Below, piece after piece: positions 42,892 to 51,613 of a stretch of 64,000 nt of DNA. The position numbers and the translations under genes are program-made. The notes below the pieces were generated by a model. The model did not search any database. It was not told the DNA's origin and saw only the letters and a program-made list of their open reading frames with translations. Each line of letters begins with the position of its first letter. The first letter of the stretch is position 1. This stretch comes from Trichococcus shcherbakoviae (GTDB taxonomy: Bacteria > Bacillota > Bacilli > Lactobacillales > Aerococcaceae), in contig NZ_OY762653.1 in NCBI RefSeq assembly GCF_963666195.1, positions 1,178,001 through 1,242,000 of the forward strand, given 5' to 3'.

Positions 42892-45345
42892 TTAAATGAA
42901 CTTTCCCGTCACCGAATTTTTGTCTTTCCGGATGTCCGATGGCGTTCCTTCCGCAATGATCCTACCGCCGGCATCCCCGCCTCCTGGACCAAGGTCGATG
43001 ATCCAATCAGCCGCTCCGATGATCTGCTGATTGTGTTCCACAACGACCACCGTGCTGCCGGACTCAACCATCCGATCCAACAACTTCAGGAACTTTTCCA
43101 CATCGAGCGGATGCAGACCGGTAGTCGGTTCATCGATCAGATAGAGATTCTTTTTCCCCCGATTTGCGAGGAGTTCCACTGCCAATTTGAGCCGTTGCGC
43201 TTCACCTCCGGACAAAGTCGTAGTTGTCTGGCCGAGCTCGAGGTAGCCGAGACCGACATCCTGCAGAAGATTCAGGATGGCACTGATTTTTGGGGAATCC
43301 GCAAACAGTTCTGCGCCTTCCTCAACCGACAATCCCAGCACTGCGGTGATAGAATGGCCGCGATAGGTCACGGACAGGACCTCGTCCTTGAAGCGTTTGC
43401 CCGAACATACAGGGCAAGGAACTTCCTGATCTTCAAAAAACAACAGGTTATTTGTGACGACCCCCAAGCCTTCACAATTATCGCAGCGTCCCCCTTTCAC
43501 ATTGAAGGAAAAGTGATTGGCGGTTATTCCCTTTTCGATGGCAGTCTGCTGTTGGCCGAAGATTTTCCGGATTTCCGTATAGGCATCCGAATAGGTCGCA
43601 ACATTCGAACGCTTCATCCGGGTGAGGGGTGCCTGTTCCACAATGACGATCCGGTCGAATGAGCCGGTTCCGTTCACCTGATTCGGTTTCTCCGGCTGGT
43701 CCGTATCCCCTTTCGCCAGCACATCGAACACGAGCGTCGATTTTCCGGACCCCGATACGCCGGTGACACAGATGAGACAGCCGATAGGGAAACGGACTGT
43801 CAGATTCCGGAGGTTATGCTTGTCCGCTTGGCTCACCTCGATGAAATCACCGGATCCTTTGCGGAAAAATTTGCGCGGTTCCGACTTGCTGTTCAGGTAG
43901 GCACCGGTGACGGATGTCGCTTGTTCCTTGATTTGCTGCAGCGTTCCCGAGCCGATGACTTCGCCCCCGTATTTCCCGGCTCCCGGACCGATATCAATCA
44001 GGTAGTCCGCAGCCGCCATGACAGCTGTATCATGTTCGATGACGAGGACCGTATTGCCTTTATCCCTCAGCGACCGCAGGACCGTCAGGAGCCCTTCTGT
44101 ATCTTTTGGATGCAGGCTGATTGTCGGTTCATCCAGGATGTAGATGACCCCCGTGAGATCCGAATCAAGGACAGCTGCCAACCGCAGACGTTGCGCTTCA
44201 CCTCCCGACAGCGTCATCGTCTGCCTGTCGAGCGACAGGTAGCCCAATCCCAATTTCAGGATCCGTTTCAGTTTGGTCTTCAAATCTGTGACATAGACAC
44301 CCACCAACAGTTGTTCCGAATGTTTCAGATTTTCTTCGAGCTTGCTGAGCCAATCCATAAGACCAGTCAATGATGAACTGGACAGTTCCGGCAAGCGCGT
44401 TCCTTTCACAGTCACGCTCCTGCTCAGCTCGTTCAGTCGTTCGCCATGGCATTCCGGGCAAATAACCGATTCAAAGTAGGCTTCCTGGAATTTGGAAGCC
44501 CCTTTTTTGTCCGCAATTCTGCGCCAAAGGTTCGGCAGGACCCCTTCATAGCGGCCTTCGGCAATCGTCCGGGGCGCCTGCACATCCGGGAACAACTGAT
44601 GCATCTCTTCACTTTCGGCCCCATGCAGCAACAGCACGCGCTGCGTCGGCGTAAAGTCCTTCACCGGCGTGTTTATTTTTAGCGGGATCCCGTAATGGTC
44701 ACTAGCGGCAACCAGCGACTCCAGCTGGTAATCCCTGTAGCGTTTTTCCCAAAAAACGACCGCTCCCTCTTCAAGCGCCAGTTCTTCACGGAGCACCCGC
44801 TTCTCATCGATCGTCAGCACTTCCCCCATGCCCTGGCAAGTTGCGCAGGCACCTTCTCTGGTGTTGTAGGAAAAATGGGTGCGGGTCAGCTTCTCCATCC
44901 GGTGATTACAGTGAGGACAATACTGGAACACCTTGAGCTCATCGGCGGTCTTTTCGGTTTCCTCGCGGCACTCTGCCGAACTGAATTCCTTCCCGCAAGC
45001 CGGGCAGTCCCTCGTGCTCAATTTCTCAAACAGCATCCGCAGATCGGTATAGATGTCCGTAACCGTTCCCACAGTCGAACGCGGATTTTTATTGTAGGCT
45101 TGCTGCTGGATTTGGATAGCGGGAGACACATTGCGGATCGCATCGATGTTCGGTTTACGGATCCCTTGGTAGCCGATTGCCTCCAGATATTGGCGCTGGC
45201 ATTCCTGATAGAGCACATCCATCGCCAGCGTCGTTTTCCCGGAACCGGATACCCCTGTGAGGACGATCCATTTGTTCCTGGGAAAGTCCACTGTGATGTT
45301 CTTCAGATTGCCTTCCTTGGCGCCGATGATGCTGATATGGTCCAT
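42892..45345 (-). CDS. Class II UvrA-like excinuclease ABC subunit A protein
   Basis: The 817-residue protein has the two ABC ATPase halves of UvrA with zinc-finger cysteines: GVSGSGKTTLAMDVLYQECQ, CPACGKEF and CPHCNHR in the first half; TLSGGEAQRLRLAAVLDSDL; and GVSGSGKSTLVFDVLAK with CDNCEGLGVV and CPVCSGKRF in the second. It is about 120 residues shorter than housekeeping UvrA and lacks the UvrB-binding region, as in class II (UvrA2/DrrC-like) proteins linked to tolerance of DNA-binding drugs. It stands alone on the minus strand. Confidence 0.92.
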   Translation of the reverse strand: MDHISIIGAKEGNLKNITVDFPRNKWIVLTGVSGSGKTTLAMDVLYQECQRQYLEAIGYQGIRKPNIDAIRNVSPAIQIQQQAYNKNPRSTVGTVTDIYTDLRMLFEKLSTRDCPACGKEFSSAECREETEKTADELKVFQYCPHCNHRMEKLTRTHFSYNTREGACATCQGMGEVLTIDEKRVLREELALEEGAVVFWEKRYRDYQLESLVAASDHYGIPLKINTPVKDFTPTQRVLLLHGAESEEMHQLFPDVQAPRTIAEGRYEGVLPNLWRRIADKKGASKFQEAYFESVICPECHGERLNELSRSVTVKGTRLPELSSSSLTGLMDWLSKLEENLKHSEQLLVGVYVTDLKTKLKRILKLGLGYLSLDRQTMTLSGGEAQRLRLAAVLDSDLTGVIYILDEPTISLHPKDTEGLLTVLRSLRDKGNTVLVIEHDTAVMAAADYLIDIGPGAGKYGGEVIGSGTLQQIKEQATSVTGAYLNSKSEPRKFFRKGSGDFIEVSQADKHNLRNLTVRFPIGCLICVTGVSGSGKSTLVFDVLAKGDTDQPEKPNQVNGTGSFDRIVIVEQAPLTRMKRSNVATYSDAYTEIRKIFGQQQTAIEKGITANHFSFNVKGGRCDNCEGLGVVTNNLLFFEDQEVPCPVCSGKRFKDEVLSVTYRGHSITAVLGLSVEEGAELFADSPKISAILNLLQDVGLGYLELGQTTTTLSGGEAQRLKLAVELLANRGKKNLYLIDEPTTGLHPLDVEKFLKLLDRMVESGSTVVVVEHNQQIIGAADWIIDLGPGGGDAGGRIIAEGTPSDIRKDKNSVTGKFI

Positions 45346-45503
45346 GCCTGCTCCCTCGCTTCCTTTTGGTTCTTCTGTTTTAATTATATGCCACTTGCTG
45401 CGTTTTTGTCCTGATTATGCGGGATGGATGCCCGGTTTTCTGTTATACTTCAGAAGAGACAACCGCTACAATCAAGCGGCGAACAGAGTCAGGAGCGAAT
45501 CAG

Positions 45504-46463
45504 ATGAAAAAAACAAACCAAAAGAAACCCATCACTAATAAACGCAATCGCCAGGACAAGGCGATAGGACCCCAAAAAAGCCCGTCCACCAAAGGGGTTA
45601 CGCAATATCCCGTGACCGAACCAAGCGAATTGTTGCCATTTTTGCTGCAGATCCTCAGCAAGCAAAGCCGCAATTCGGTCAAATCGATTCTTACCCGCGG
45701 ACAAGTGACTGTCGACGGCAAGGCCATCACCAAACACAACCACCCCCTGGAACCCGGACAGATTGTCGGCATTTTGGCGAATAAAGAAGCCATCAAAAAA
45801 ACGTCCCTTTCAGGCCTCAAGATCCTGTTTGAAGATGAATCGATCATCGTGATCAATAAGGATGCCGGCCTGTTGTCGATGGCAACGGACGATCCAAAGG
45901 AACCGACCGCTTACCGCCAATTGAGCCAATATGTTAAAGAAGACAATAAAGCGAACCGAATTTTTGTCGTACATCGTCTGGACCGTGATACCTCCGGCGT
46001 CATGCTGTTCGCAAAATCCGAAGAGCTGAAAGAAAAGCTGCAAAATAATTGGAAAGAAATCGTCAAAGAACGCATCTATACCGCTCTGGTCGAGGGCGAA
46101 ATCAAGAAGGATGCAGGCACGATTTCCTCGTGGCTGACCGAGAGCAAAGCCATGAAGGTCCATTCCAGTCCGAAAGACAACGGCGGCCAGCATGCCGTGA
46201 CCCATTACCGCAAGATTCGCGCAAACAAGGAATATTCGCTCTTGGAGGTGCAATTGGAGACCGGCCGGAAGAATCAGATCCGCGTCCAAATGGAATCCTT
46301 GGGCCATCCGGTTGCCGGAGATAAGAAATACGGTGCCTACAGCAATCCGATGAAGCGTTTGGGGCTGCACGCTACCACACTCGCTTTCATCCATCCTGCG
46401 ACCGGTGAGCTCGTCCGCTTCAGCGCGCCGGTTCCGAAAGCTTTCCTGCTGTACTCGAAATGA
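45504..46463 (+). CDS. RluA-family pseudouridine synthase
   Basis: About 319 residues with a basic N-terminal tail (KKTNQKKPITNKRNRQDK), an S4-like RNA-binding segment (about 60-110) and the catalytic domain with the signature HRLDRDTSGVMLFAKS holding the catalytic Asp (about 162). It isomerises uridine in rRNA or tRNA; the exact site cannot be told. The start at 45504 has AGGAG before it. The last motif ETGRKNQIRVQMESLGHPV is intact. The gene is single, with its own terminator. Confidence 0.93.
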   Translation: MKKTNQKKPITNKRNRQDKAIGPQKSPSTKGVTQYPVTEPSELLPFLLQILSKQSRNSVKSILTRGQVTVDGKAITKHNHPLEPGQIVGILANKEAIKKTSLSGLKILFEDESIIVINKDAGLLSMATDDPKEPTAYRQLSQYVKEDNKANRIFVVHRLDRDTSGVMLFAKSEELKEKLQNNWKEIVKERIYTALVEGEIKKDAGTISSWLTESKAMKVHSSPKDNGGQHAVTHYRKIRANKEYSLLEVQLETGRKNQIRVQMESLGHPVAGDKKYGAYSNPMKRLGLHATTLAFIHPATGELVRFSAPVPKAFLLYSK

Positions 46464-46465
46464 CA

Positions 46466-46507
46466 AAAAACATGATTCTCCTTTGCGGGGAATCATGTTT
46501 TTGTTTT
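46466..46507 (+). terminator. Terminator after the pseudouridine synthase gene
   Basis: AAAAACATGATTCTCC pairs with GGGGAATCATGTTTTT around TTTGC and runs into T-rich sequence. The A run on its left makes it usable on both strands. Confidence 0.9.
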
Positions 46508-46570
46508 TAATGCAGGATTTTGAGGGACCGGAATAGCCCGCCAAAAGCGACTGGCGGGCTAAAATACAGC

Positions 46571-47095
46571 TTATCCGCGGTAGCGCAGCGCCAATCCTTT
46601 CAGGAAATTCCGTGCATAGCGGTCGCCGCAAGGCTTGTAATTGCGGTGCCCTTCTTTGCGCAGGACCGCGCTCAGTTCGCTTTTTGACACGGTGACTCCA
46701 GCCGATTCCAGGATTTCAAGCATGTCTTCGTTTGTCAAAGTCAGCGCGATCTTGACTTTCTTCAGCAGCAGATTGTTGACGTTCCCGTTGTTCAGCACAA
46801 ATTCCGGCTTTAGTTCCGTTTCGCCGGGCTTCGCTTGCGCTTTGCCGCGTTGGGAAGTGATTAGTCCGTTCAAGAACGATTCCAGTGTCGCATTGTCGCA
46901 AGCCAGTTGATCGTCTTCCGATGGGGCTGTAGCCCCGGCAGTATCCGTTGCTTCATCTTTTTTCGATTTCAGCAACATCTTTTGTACTGCTTCCTTCGTC
47001 AATTCAAGTCCGCCCAAGCGGAACACTTCCACCATATCTGCATCCTTGATGTCCAGCGCATAGCGCAAGCGGATCAATATATCATTGTTGTCCAT
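46571..47095 (-). CDS. DUF1456 family protein
   Basis: About 174 residues made of two copies of the DUF1456 motif: MDNNDILIRLRYALDIKDAD with MVEVFRLGGLELTKEAVQKM in the first and LLLKKVKIALTLTNEDMLEI in the second. A basic tail follows (GHRNYKPCGDRYARNFLKGL). The family (YehS-like) is cytosolic and of unknown function. The start at 47095 matches the family. Confidence 0.9.
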   Translation of the reverse strand: MDNNDILIRLRYALDIKDADMVEVFRLGGLELTKEAVQKMLLKSKKDEATDTAGATAPSEDDQLACDNATLESFLNGLITSQRGKAQAKPGETELKPEFVLNNGNVNNLLLKKVKIALTLTNEDMLEILESAGVTVSKSELSAVLRKEGHRNYKPCGDRYARNFLKGLALRYRG

Positions 47096-47220
47096 ATTAT
47101 GCCTCCAAATTTTCCTTTTCAATTATCCTTTTCCAGTATACCTTGTTGTCTGATGGAATGCATGCCTTATTCGTTCCTCATTTTTTTAATTTCCCCTCTT
47201 CACTTCTCACGCAAATATGT

Positions 47221-47226
47221 TATAAT
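47221..47226 (+). promoter_or_regulatory. Possible -10 element for tRNA-Val
   Basis: TATAAT lies 34 bases before the tRNA. A clear -35 is not seen; CTTCAC is at the usual distance. Confidence 0.5.
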
Positions 47227-47259
47227 CAAATATACGAGCAGGTGATTCATCTGTTTAAC

Positions 47260-47331
47260 GGTTCCTTAGCTCAGCGGGAGAGCACTACCTTGACATGGTA
47301 GGGGTCGCTGGTTCAATCCCAGTAGGGACCA
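47260..47331 (+). tRNA. tRNA-Val (anticodon GAC)
   Basis: The sequence folds as a cloverleaf: acceptor GGTTCCT/AGGGACC, D arm GCTC/GAGC, anticodon arm CTACC-TTGACAT-GGTAG with anticodon GAC, variable region GGGTC, T arm GCTGG-TTCAATC-CCAGT with one wobble pair. The CCA end is not encoded (ATCA follows). It reads GUC, and GUU by wobble. It is alone, followed at once by a terminator. Confidence 0.96.
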
Positions 47332-47352
47332 TCAAGTTTCAGCACAAAACAG

Positions 47353-47402
47353 TAAAGAGGCACAATCGAGAAATTCGATCGTGCCTCTTTTTTTATTTTT
47401 TC
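47353..47402 (+). terminator. Terminator after tRNA-Val, probably bidirectional
   Basis: AAAGAGGCAC and GTGCCTCTTT form a stem with an inner ATCGA/TCGAT hairpin, followed by a long T-rich run. It lies 22 bases past the tRNA and 14 bases before the end of the convergent lipoprotein gene. Confidence 0.92.
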
Positions 47403-47415
47403 AATTGCCTGTCCA

Positions 47416-48627
47416 TCATTCTGCCGCTTCCGGTGCCTCGCTCATGGTTGCATCCAAAAGGTATTCGCCTTTGCTGCTGTTCCCCTCAGTGGAAAAACGC
47501 GCATCCAAATCATTGAAATGCCACCATTCCGAAGCCAGTGGAGTAAGACCGGCGTCCGTGCAGTAGCGCTGCAGGAGGATGGCTGCCTCATTCATCGTAT
47601 CTGCCAAGGTGGCTTGGAGCCAGGCGGTCGGGGAACTGGATTTGACCGGTCCGGTGAATGTAGCCGAGGCCATGCTCAATTCATGGATAGTGGTCGGCAT
47701 CGTGTACTCCGTGTAGCCCGTTATAGCGGTCGCAGCATAGTCGCCGATGACGATTTCCTGCTGTTCGGTTATTTTCGCCAATGTGACATCGATGGCATAG
47801 CCCATTTGGTGATTCGAAACGCTTGTCGCAATGAACCAGTTCGTGTTCCAAGGGTAAGTATTGATCCCCGCCATCACTTCCGAATCGGCCGCAGCCAAGG
47901 TTGTCAAAGCATCCACTGTCAGCTTTTGGGCAAAAAATGGACGGTACCCCTCATAGATGACCAAAGTATTCCCCTCCTCCAAAGCTGCTTGCTGCGCCAA
48001 ATGGATTTTCTTCGACATACTGTAAAGCACCGGCACGATATCGGACACTTTTCCCAGCCGCATATTGTATGCTTTCCCGTCGTAAAGCGCCTCCCCGGTT
48101 ATGCCTGGGATCGTTTTTCCGGAAGAAACGAACTTGGATGCGTACGTGTTGGTATTGTCGTAGATGATGGAGGGGATTACATCCGGAAGATTGATGAAAC
48201 AATAAAGATGCTGCACCCATCCCGATTCAGTAGCGGTCCGGACATACCACCAATCGCCAACCTCCTCCAGCACCTCAAAAGCGGTGCCCGCCTCCAATTC
48301 CGAAATCGTTTCGGATCCGGCATCCGCAGTCGCCTTCAGATCCATCCGGACTGAAGCATAGCCTGTCGCCCCGTTGACAGGAAGCTCCAGATCCCCTTCA
48401 TACGTCAACGGTTCCGGATTTTCCGGCTGGACTACAGCTGTTTCCTCTTCATTCGATGTTTCACTCGAGGCCGTCTCTGCTGAATCCACCGCTTCGACAG
48501 CCGAACTTGTCGTAGCGCTCTCCGACTCCTCTGTTTCCGTCTGTTCATCCGAGCCGGAGCAAGCGGACAGCACCGCACCCGTCAGGATGCCGATGAAAGC
48601 GCAGCGCCAATTTTTGTTGATTCTCAT
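47416..48627 (-). CDS. Lipoprotein with SH3 domain and VanX-type D-Ala-D-Ala dipeptidase domain
   Basis: The 403-residue precursor has a lipobox (GAVLSACSG, Cys near 23), an acidic Ser/Glu/Thr linker (25-75), an SH3-like domain (about 80-145, with GDWWYVRTATESGWVQHLY) and a peptidase M15 domain. The zinc-site motifs are SNHQMGYAIDVTL (about 270) and SEWWHFN near residue 367, as in the VanX/DdpX branch, which cuts D-Ala-D-Ala; YEGYRPFFAQ is the other conserved block. Lying outside the membrane, it more likely trims peptidoglycan peptides than confers glycopeptide resistance. GGAGG precedes the ATG. Confidence 0.9.
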   Translation of the reverse strand: MRINKNWRCAFIGILTGAVLSACSGSDEQTETEESESATTSSAVEAVDSAETASSETSNEEETAVVQPENPEPLTYEGDLELPVNGATGYASVRMDLKATADAGSETISELEAGTAFEVLEEVGDWWYVRTATESGWVQHLYCFINLPDVIPSIIYDNTNTYASKFVSSGKTIPGITGEALYDGKAYNMRLGKVSDIVPVLYSMSKKIHLAQQAALEEGNTLVIYEGYRPFFAQKLTVDALTTLAAADSEVMAGINTYPWNTNWFIATSVSNHQMGYAIDVTLAKITEQQEIVIGDYAATAITGYTEYTMPTTIHELSMASATFTGPVKSSSPTAWLQATLADTMNEAAILLQRYCTDAGLTPLASEWWHFNDLDARFSTEGNSSKGEYLLDATMSEAPEAAE

Positions 48628-48644
48628 TTATATTCAGACCTCCA

Positions 48645-49358
48645 TTACGCGGATACGATCATTTTTACTAGTTCCAACAGCAATAGATGGAACGGATAGA
48701 AAGCATAGAAGCCCCATTTCATCACATTGGATTTCTTCCCTTGACGGCCTTTGTAGAACAACAGCAGCGGCACAGCCAGAAAAATGCCGATTTGGTAGGA
48801 TTGCGTCCAACCGATTTCACTGATCGAAGGGATGATGTGGAACAGAATCCCTATGACCGCAAAGCTCAGCAGCTGTTTTTCGGTTTGTCCCCTGAACAAT
48901 CCGAAAAACAGAATCCACAAGACCGCTACATAATTCCAATCAGCCGGTACCGCCAGCAGACCGCAGGCCAAAACGATTGTTGCTTTTAACAGAAGCGACC
49001 AGTCCTCTCGTTTGGCCGCCGCCAATGCCACCAATCCCAACGCCAATCCCCAGATGACGCTCGTTGCCTGCCACCACGGGAGGCCGAAATACCAGACATA
49101 CGGAAAATGCGAAACGGCGGCAAACATCACTAACCTCACGATATATTTTTTCAGATTGGATGTGTAATGATAGCCTTCCGCAATCATATAGCACATGATC
49201 GGGGCGGCAATCCGCCCCGCTATCCGCAGCGCCACACCTTCGAGGCTGTCCTGCGGCACAAATACCGCAAAGATATGATCGAAAAACATTGCGAATATGG
49301 CAAGGTTCTTCAATGTATAGGATGATAGGTCTTTTTGAATCTCGCTAATGCCTTGCAT
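48645..49358 (-). CDS. TraX family membrane protein
   Basis: About 237 residues with seven to eight helices. LKNLAIFAMFFDHIFAVFVP and RIAAPIMCYMIAEGYHYTSN match the TraX family, named after a pilin acetyltransferase of F plasmids but common as a chromosomal acyltransferase-like protein in Firmicutes. GFYAFYPFHLLLLELVK is the conserved end. The substrate is unknown. It lies 17 bases before the VanX-like lipoprotein gene on the same strand, so both may act on the envelope. The start at 49358 has GAGGAG upstream. Confidence 0.87.
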   Translation of the reverse strand: MQGISEIQKDLSSYTLKNLAIFAMFFDHIFAVFVPQDSLEGVALRIAGRIAAPIMCYMIAEGYHYTSNLKKYIVRLVMFAAVSHFPYVWYFGLPWWQATSVIWGLALGLVALAAAKREDWSLLLKATIVLACGLLAVPADWNYVAVLWILFFGLFRGQTEKQLLSFAVIGILFHIIPSISEIGWTQSYQIGIFLAVPLLLFYKGRQGKKSNVMKWGFYAFYPFHLLLLELVKMIVSA

Positions 49359-49662
49359 CGGAGTGCTCCTCACTGTACTTGGTTTCGCAGCGTTTACTTT
49401 AAGCTGATCGACAGGCCTGTGTGCCTGTCCTTTCCCACAGTATATGCTTCCGGGAGTCCGCCAATCCCCGAAAAAAAGGAAGATATTTGCGGGAAAACTT
49501 ACGTAATCCGAAATTGGATGCGTTCACATTAGCAAAATGCATGCAAGAAGCCATTCCGGACCAAATTGGATCCCTCATTTTATGTCGGATTGGACGGTTT
49601 CATAGCCCTTTTCATTTGCTAAACTTATCAGCAATATACGAAATGACAAGGAGGACTTCCTG
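49359..49662. other. Intergenic region between divergent genes, with a repeated AAATTGGAT
   Basis: This 304-base gap holds the promoters of traX and of the aminotransferase gene. The nine-mer AAATTGGAT occurs at 49511 and 49563, exactly 52 bases apart, but no clear hairpin surrounds the first copy. It could be a decayed array of the 52-base family or a pair of operator sites. A dyad GCTAAACTTATCAGC lies near 49617. No riboswitch was recognised. Nothing else of note was seen. Confidence 0.4.
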
Positions 49663-50814
49663 ATGAGATACAAACCGAATTACGCCCCGGGTCCGACCGA
49701 GGTACGCGAAAATGTGCGTTTGGCCCGCGCAAAAAGAACCAACAACAGCGACTTTGACAAAACATTCGTCCGCTATTACCGTGAGGTCAGCCAAAAAACG
49801 GGGCAAGTCATGGGTACCACAAATGAAGTCCTGTTGCTTGCCGGCGAAGGGATACTGGCTCTTGAGGCAGCTTGTGCGAGTCTGACAGAACCCGGCGATC
49901 GCGTGCTCGTACTGGACAACGGCATCTATGGCGAAGGCTTCAAGGATTTCGTCAGCATCTATGGCGGCGTGCCGGTCGTCCTGAGTTTCGACCACCACAG
50001 CGGCATCCCTACCGAAGCGGTACGCGCCTATCTGGAAAAGGATTCCGACTTCAAATATGCCACCCTGGTCCATTGCGACACACCGACATCGGTACTGAAC
50101 AACGTGGCTGAGTTATGTCCTTTACTGAAGGAATATGGCATTCTGACGGTGGTAGATTCCGTCGCCGGCATGGTCGGTGAGCCGATAAACGTCGACGCAA
50201 ACCGGATCGACATTTGCTGCGGCGGAACACAAAAAGCCATTTCGGCGCCGGTCGGACTGGCCATCGTCTCGGTCAGCGCAGACGCCCAAAAAGCGATGGA
50301 CAATCGCAAAACGCCTATCGCTTCCTTCTATGCTAATCTGCAGGTCTTCAAAGGCTACGCGGAAAAAGAATACTTGCCTTACACGACTTCTGCGGGCGAT
50401 GTCGCAGCGCTCGATGCCGCTTTGGACAACATCCTGGAGGAAGGCATCGAGGCGGTCTACGCACGCCATGATAGGATTGCTACCGCAGTGCGCGAAGCCG
50501 CCCAAGCGTACGGCTTGGCCCTGTTCCTGGATTCCGACCGTTCCAATACCGTCACCGCCATCCGGATACCGGAAGAGATTGGTGCTTTGCGCCTGCAGGA
50601 GCACCTCAGCGAAAACTACGATTTGTTGGTCGCAACTTCATTGGCACAATATGCAGATGTGATCCTGCGCATCGGCCATATGGGCGAAAATGCCTTCATC
50701 GACAAATTGGTTTATGTTTTGGCCATCGTAGACAACGGTCTCCGCGATTTGGGCTTCGTCGGAAAAGGCGACTTGGCCCAGCTATTCATCGGAAGCTATA
50801 AAGAAAACAATTAG
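49663..50814 (+). CDS. Class V PLP-dependent aminotransferase (alanine-glyoxylate/PucG-like)
   Basis: The 383-residue protein belongs to the class V aminotransferases: NYAPGPTEVRENVRLA at the start, HCDTPTSVLNNV, LTVVDSVAGMVGEPI with the PLP Asp, and the PLP lysine in CCGGTQKAISAPVGLA (about 192). Relatives include alanine-glyoxylate, serine-pyruvate and ureidoglycine aminotransferases. No purine degradation gene is near. An ECF vitamin transporter subunit begins 11 bases after its stop, so the enzyme probably works on something linked to that substrate. AAGGAGG precedes the ATG. Confidence 0.88.
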   Translation: MRYKPNYAPGPTEVRENVRLARAKRTNNSDFDKTFVRYYREVSQKTGQVMGTTNEVLLLAGEGILALEAACASLTEPGDRVLVLDNGIYGEGFKDFVSIYGGVPVVLSFDHHSGIPTEAVRAYLEKDSDFKYATLVHCDTPTSVLNNVAELCPLLKEYGILTVVDSVAGMVGEPINVDANRIDICCGGTQKAISAPVGLAIVSVSADAQKAMDNRKTPIASFYANLQVFKGYAEKEYLPYTTSAGDVAALDAALDNILEEGIEAVYARHDRIATAVREAAQAYGLALFLDSDRSNTVTAIRIPEEIGALRLQEHLSENYDLLVATSLAQYADVILRIGHMGENAFIDKLVYVLAIVDNGLRDLGFVGKGDLAQLFIGSYKENN

Positions 50815-50825
50815 GAGGTTTCACT

Positions 50826-51362
50826 ATGCAAAAAGCACAAGGTTATTCAAACACACGCACTTATGATTTAGTTCTGACGGCGATCCTGATTGCGCTCGTA
50901 TTCGTCGCTACAGTCTTCCTGAACATCAAATTGCCGATCGGGGCAAATGGTGGCTTGATCCACCTCGGCACTGCGATGCTCTTCCTCGCTTCCATCCTGT
51001 TCGGGCCGAAAAAAGGTGCCATCGCCGGAGCGGTCGGCATGGCCATCTTCGATCTCATGGCTGGCTGGGTTCTGTGGGCCCCCTTCACGTTGGTTACCCG
51101 CGGCTTGCAAGGCTATCTGGTCGGTAAATTGGCCTGGTCGAAAGGCCGCCAAGGGGACAGCTTTGCGATGAACCTTTTGGCCACGCTGCTTTCGGTTCCC
51201 ATCATGCTGGTCGGTTATTATCTGTGCGAATGGATCCTTTACGGCAATGCCATCACACCGTTCGCTTCGATTCCCGGAAACCTCGTCCAGAACGCGGTCG
51301 GAATTGCCATTTCCTTGCCGCTGTCGGCAATTTTGAAAAAGATGAATATCGCTGGAAGATAA
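50826..51362 (+). CDS. ECF transporter S component, substrate unknown
   Basis: The 178-residue protein has six helices and the pattern of the ECF riboflavin-type/PdxU2-like S components: LIALVFVATVFLNIKLPIG, GGLIHLGTAMLFLASILFGP and FDLMAGWVLWAPFTLVTRG. S components capture a vitamin and dock to the shared EcfAAT module, which is not in this window. Coupling to a PLP-dependent aminotransferase gene suggests vitamin B6 or an amino vitamin precursor, but this is only an inference. AGGAGG precedes the ATG, and the gene ends in a terminator. Confidence 0.87.
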   Translation: MQKAQGYSNTRTYDLVLTAILIALVFVATVFLNIKLPIGANGGLIHLGTAMLFLASILFGPKKGAIAGAVGMAIFDLMAGWVLWAPFTLVTRGLQGYLVGKLAWSKGRQGDSFAMNLLATLLSVPIMLVGYYLCEWILYGNAITPFASIPGNLVQNAVGIAISLPLSAILKKMNIAGR

Positions 51363-51370
51363 TGAATTGA

Positions 51371-51417
51371 AAAGGAAGGCTCTGTCTCGGGATGAGACAG
51401 AGCCTTCCTTTTTTGTA
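51371..51417 (+). terminator. Terminator of the aminotransferase-ECF operon
   Basis: AAGGAAGGCTCTGTCT pairs with AGACAGAGCCTTCCTT around a seven-base loop and is followed by six T residues, ten bases after the stop. A residues to the left allow some bidirectional use. Confidence 0.94.
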
Positions 51418-51426
51418 ATAGTCCTC

Positions 51427-51510
51427 TGGATGTCCGATTCTTCCGCATTATCGGACATCCAGCAACCAAGACATGCTCTGCTTGTACGATTCTTCGGGGA
51501 TATCCAACAT
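51427..51510. repeat. Hairpin repeat array of the 52-bp family, one intact and one decayed unit
   Basis: An intact hairpin TGGATGTCCGAT/ATCGGACATCCA surrounds the 11-base loop TCTTCCGCATT (51427-51461). Fifty-two bases after TGTCCGAT (51431) a decayed copy TGTACGAT (51483) follows. The linker ends ATGCTCTGCT, the same as a linker in the 41.5 kb array, and the loop shares the core CCGCAT. So both arrays descend from one repeat. It lies between the ECF terminator and the end of the VOC gene. Confidence 0.82.
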
Positions 51511-51613
51511 CATTTGATATCCCTGTGCCTGCAACACGAAAAGACTGTCCATAAAGAGGCAGCCTTCCGTTTTTATTATGCTATTTGATAATCCTCAACC
51601 TGTTCCGAGGCTG

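Noticed and set aside
47416-48627. VanX-type vancomycin resistance
   Set aside because: The enzyme is a lipoprotein with an SH3 domain and there is no vanH or vanA partner. A wall-trimming role is more likely.
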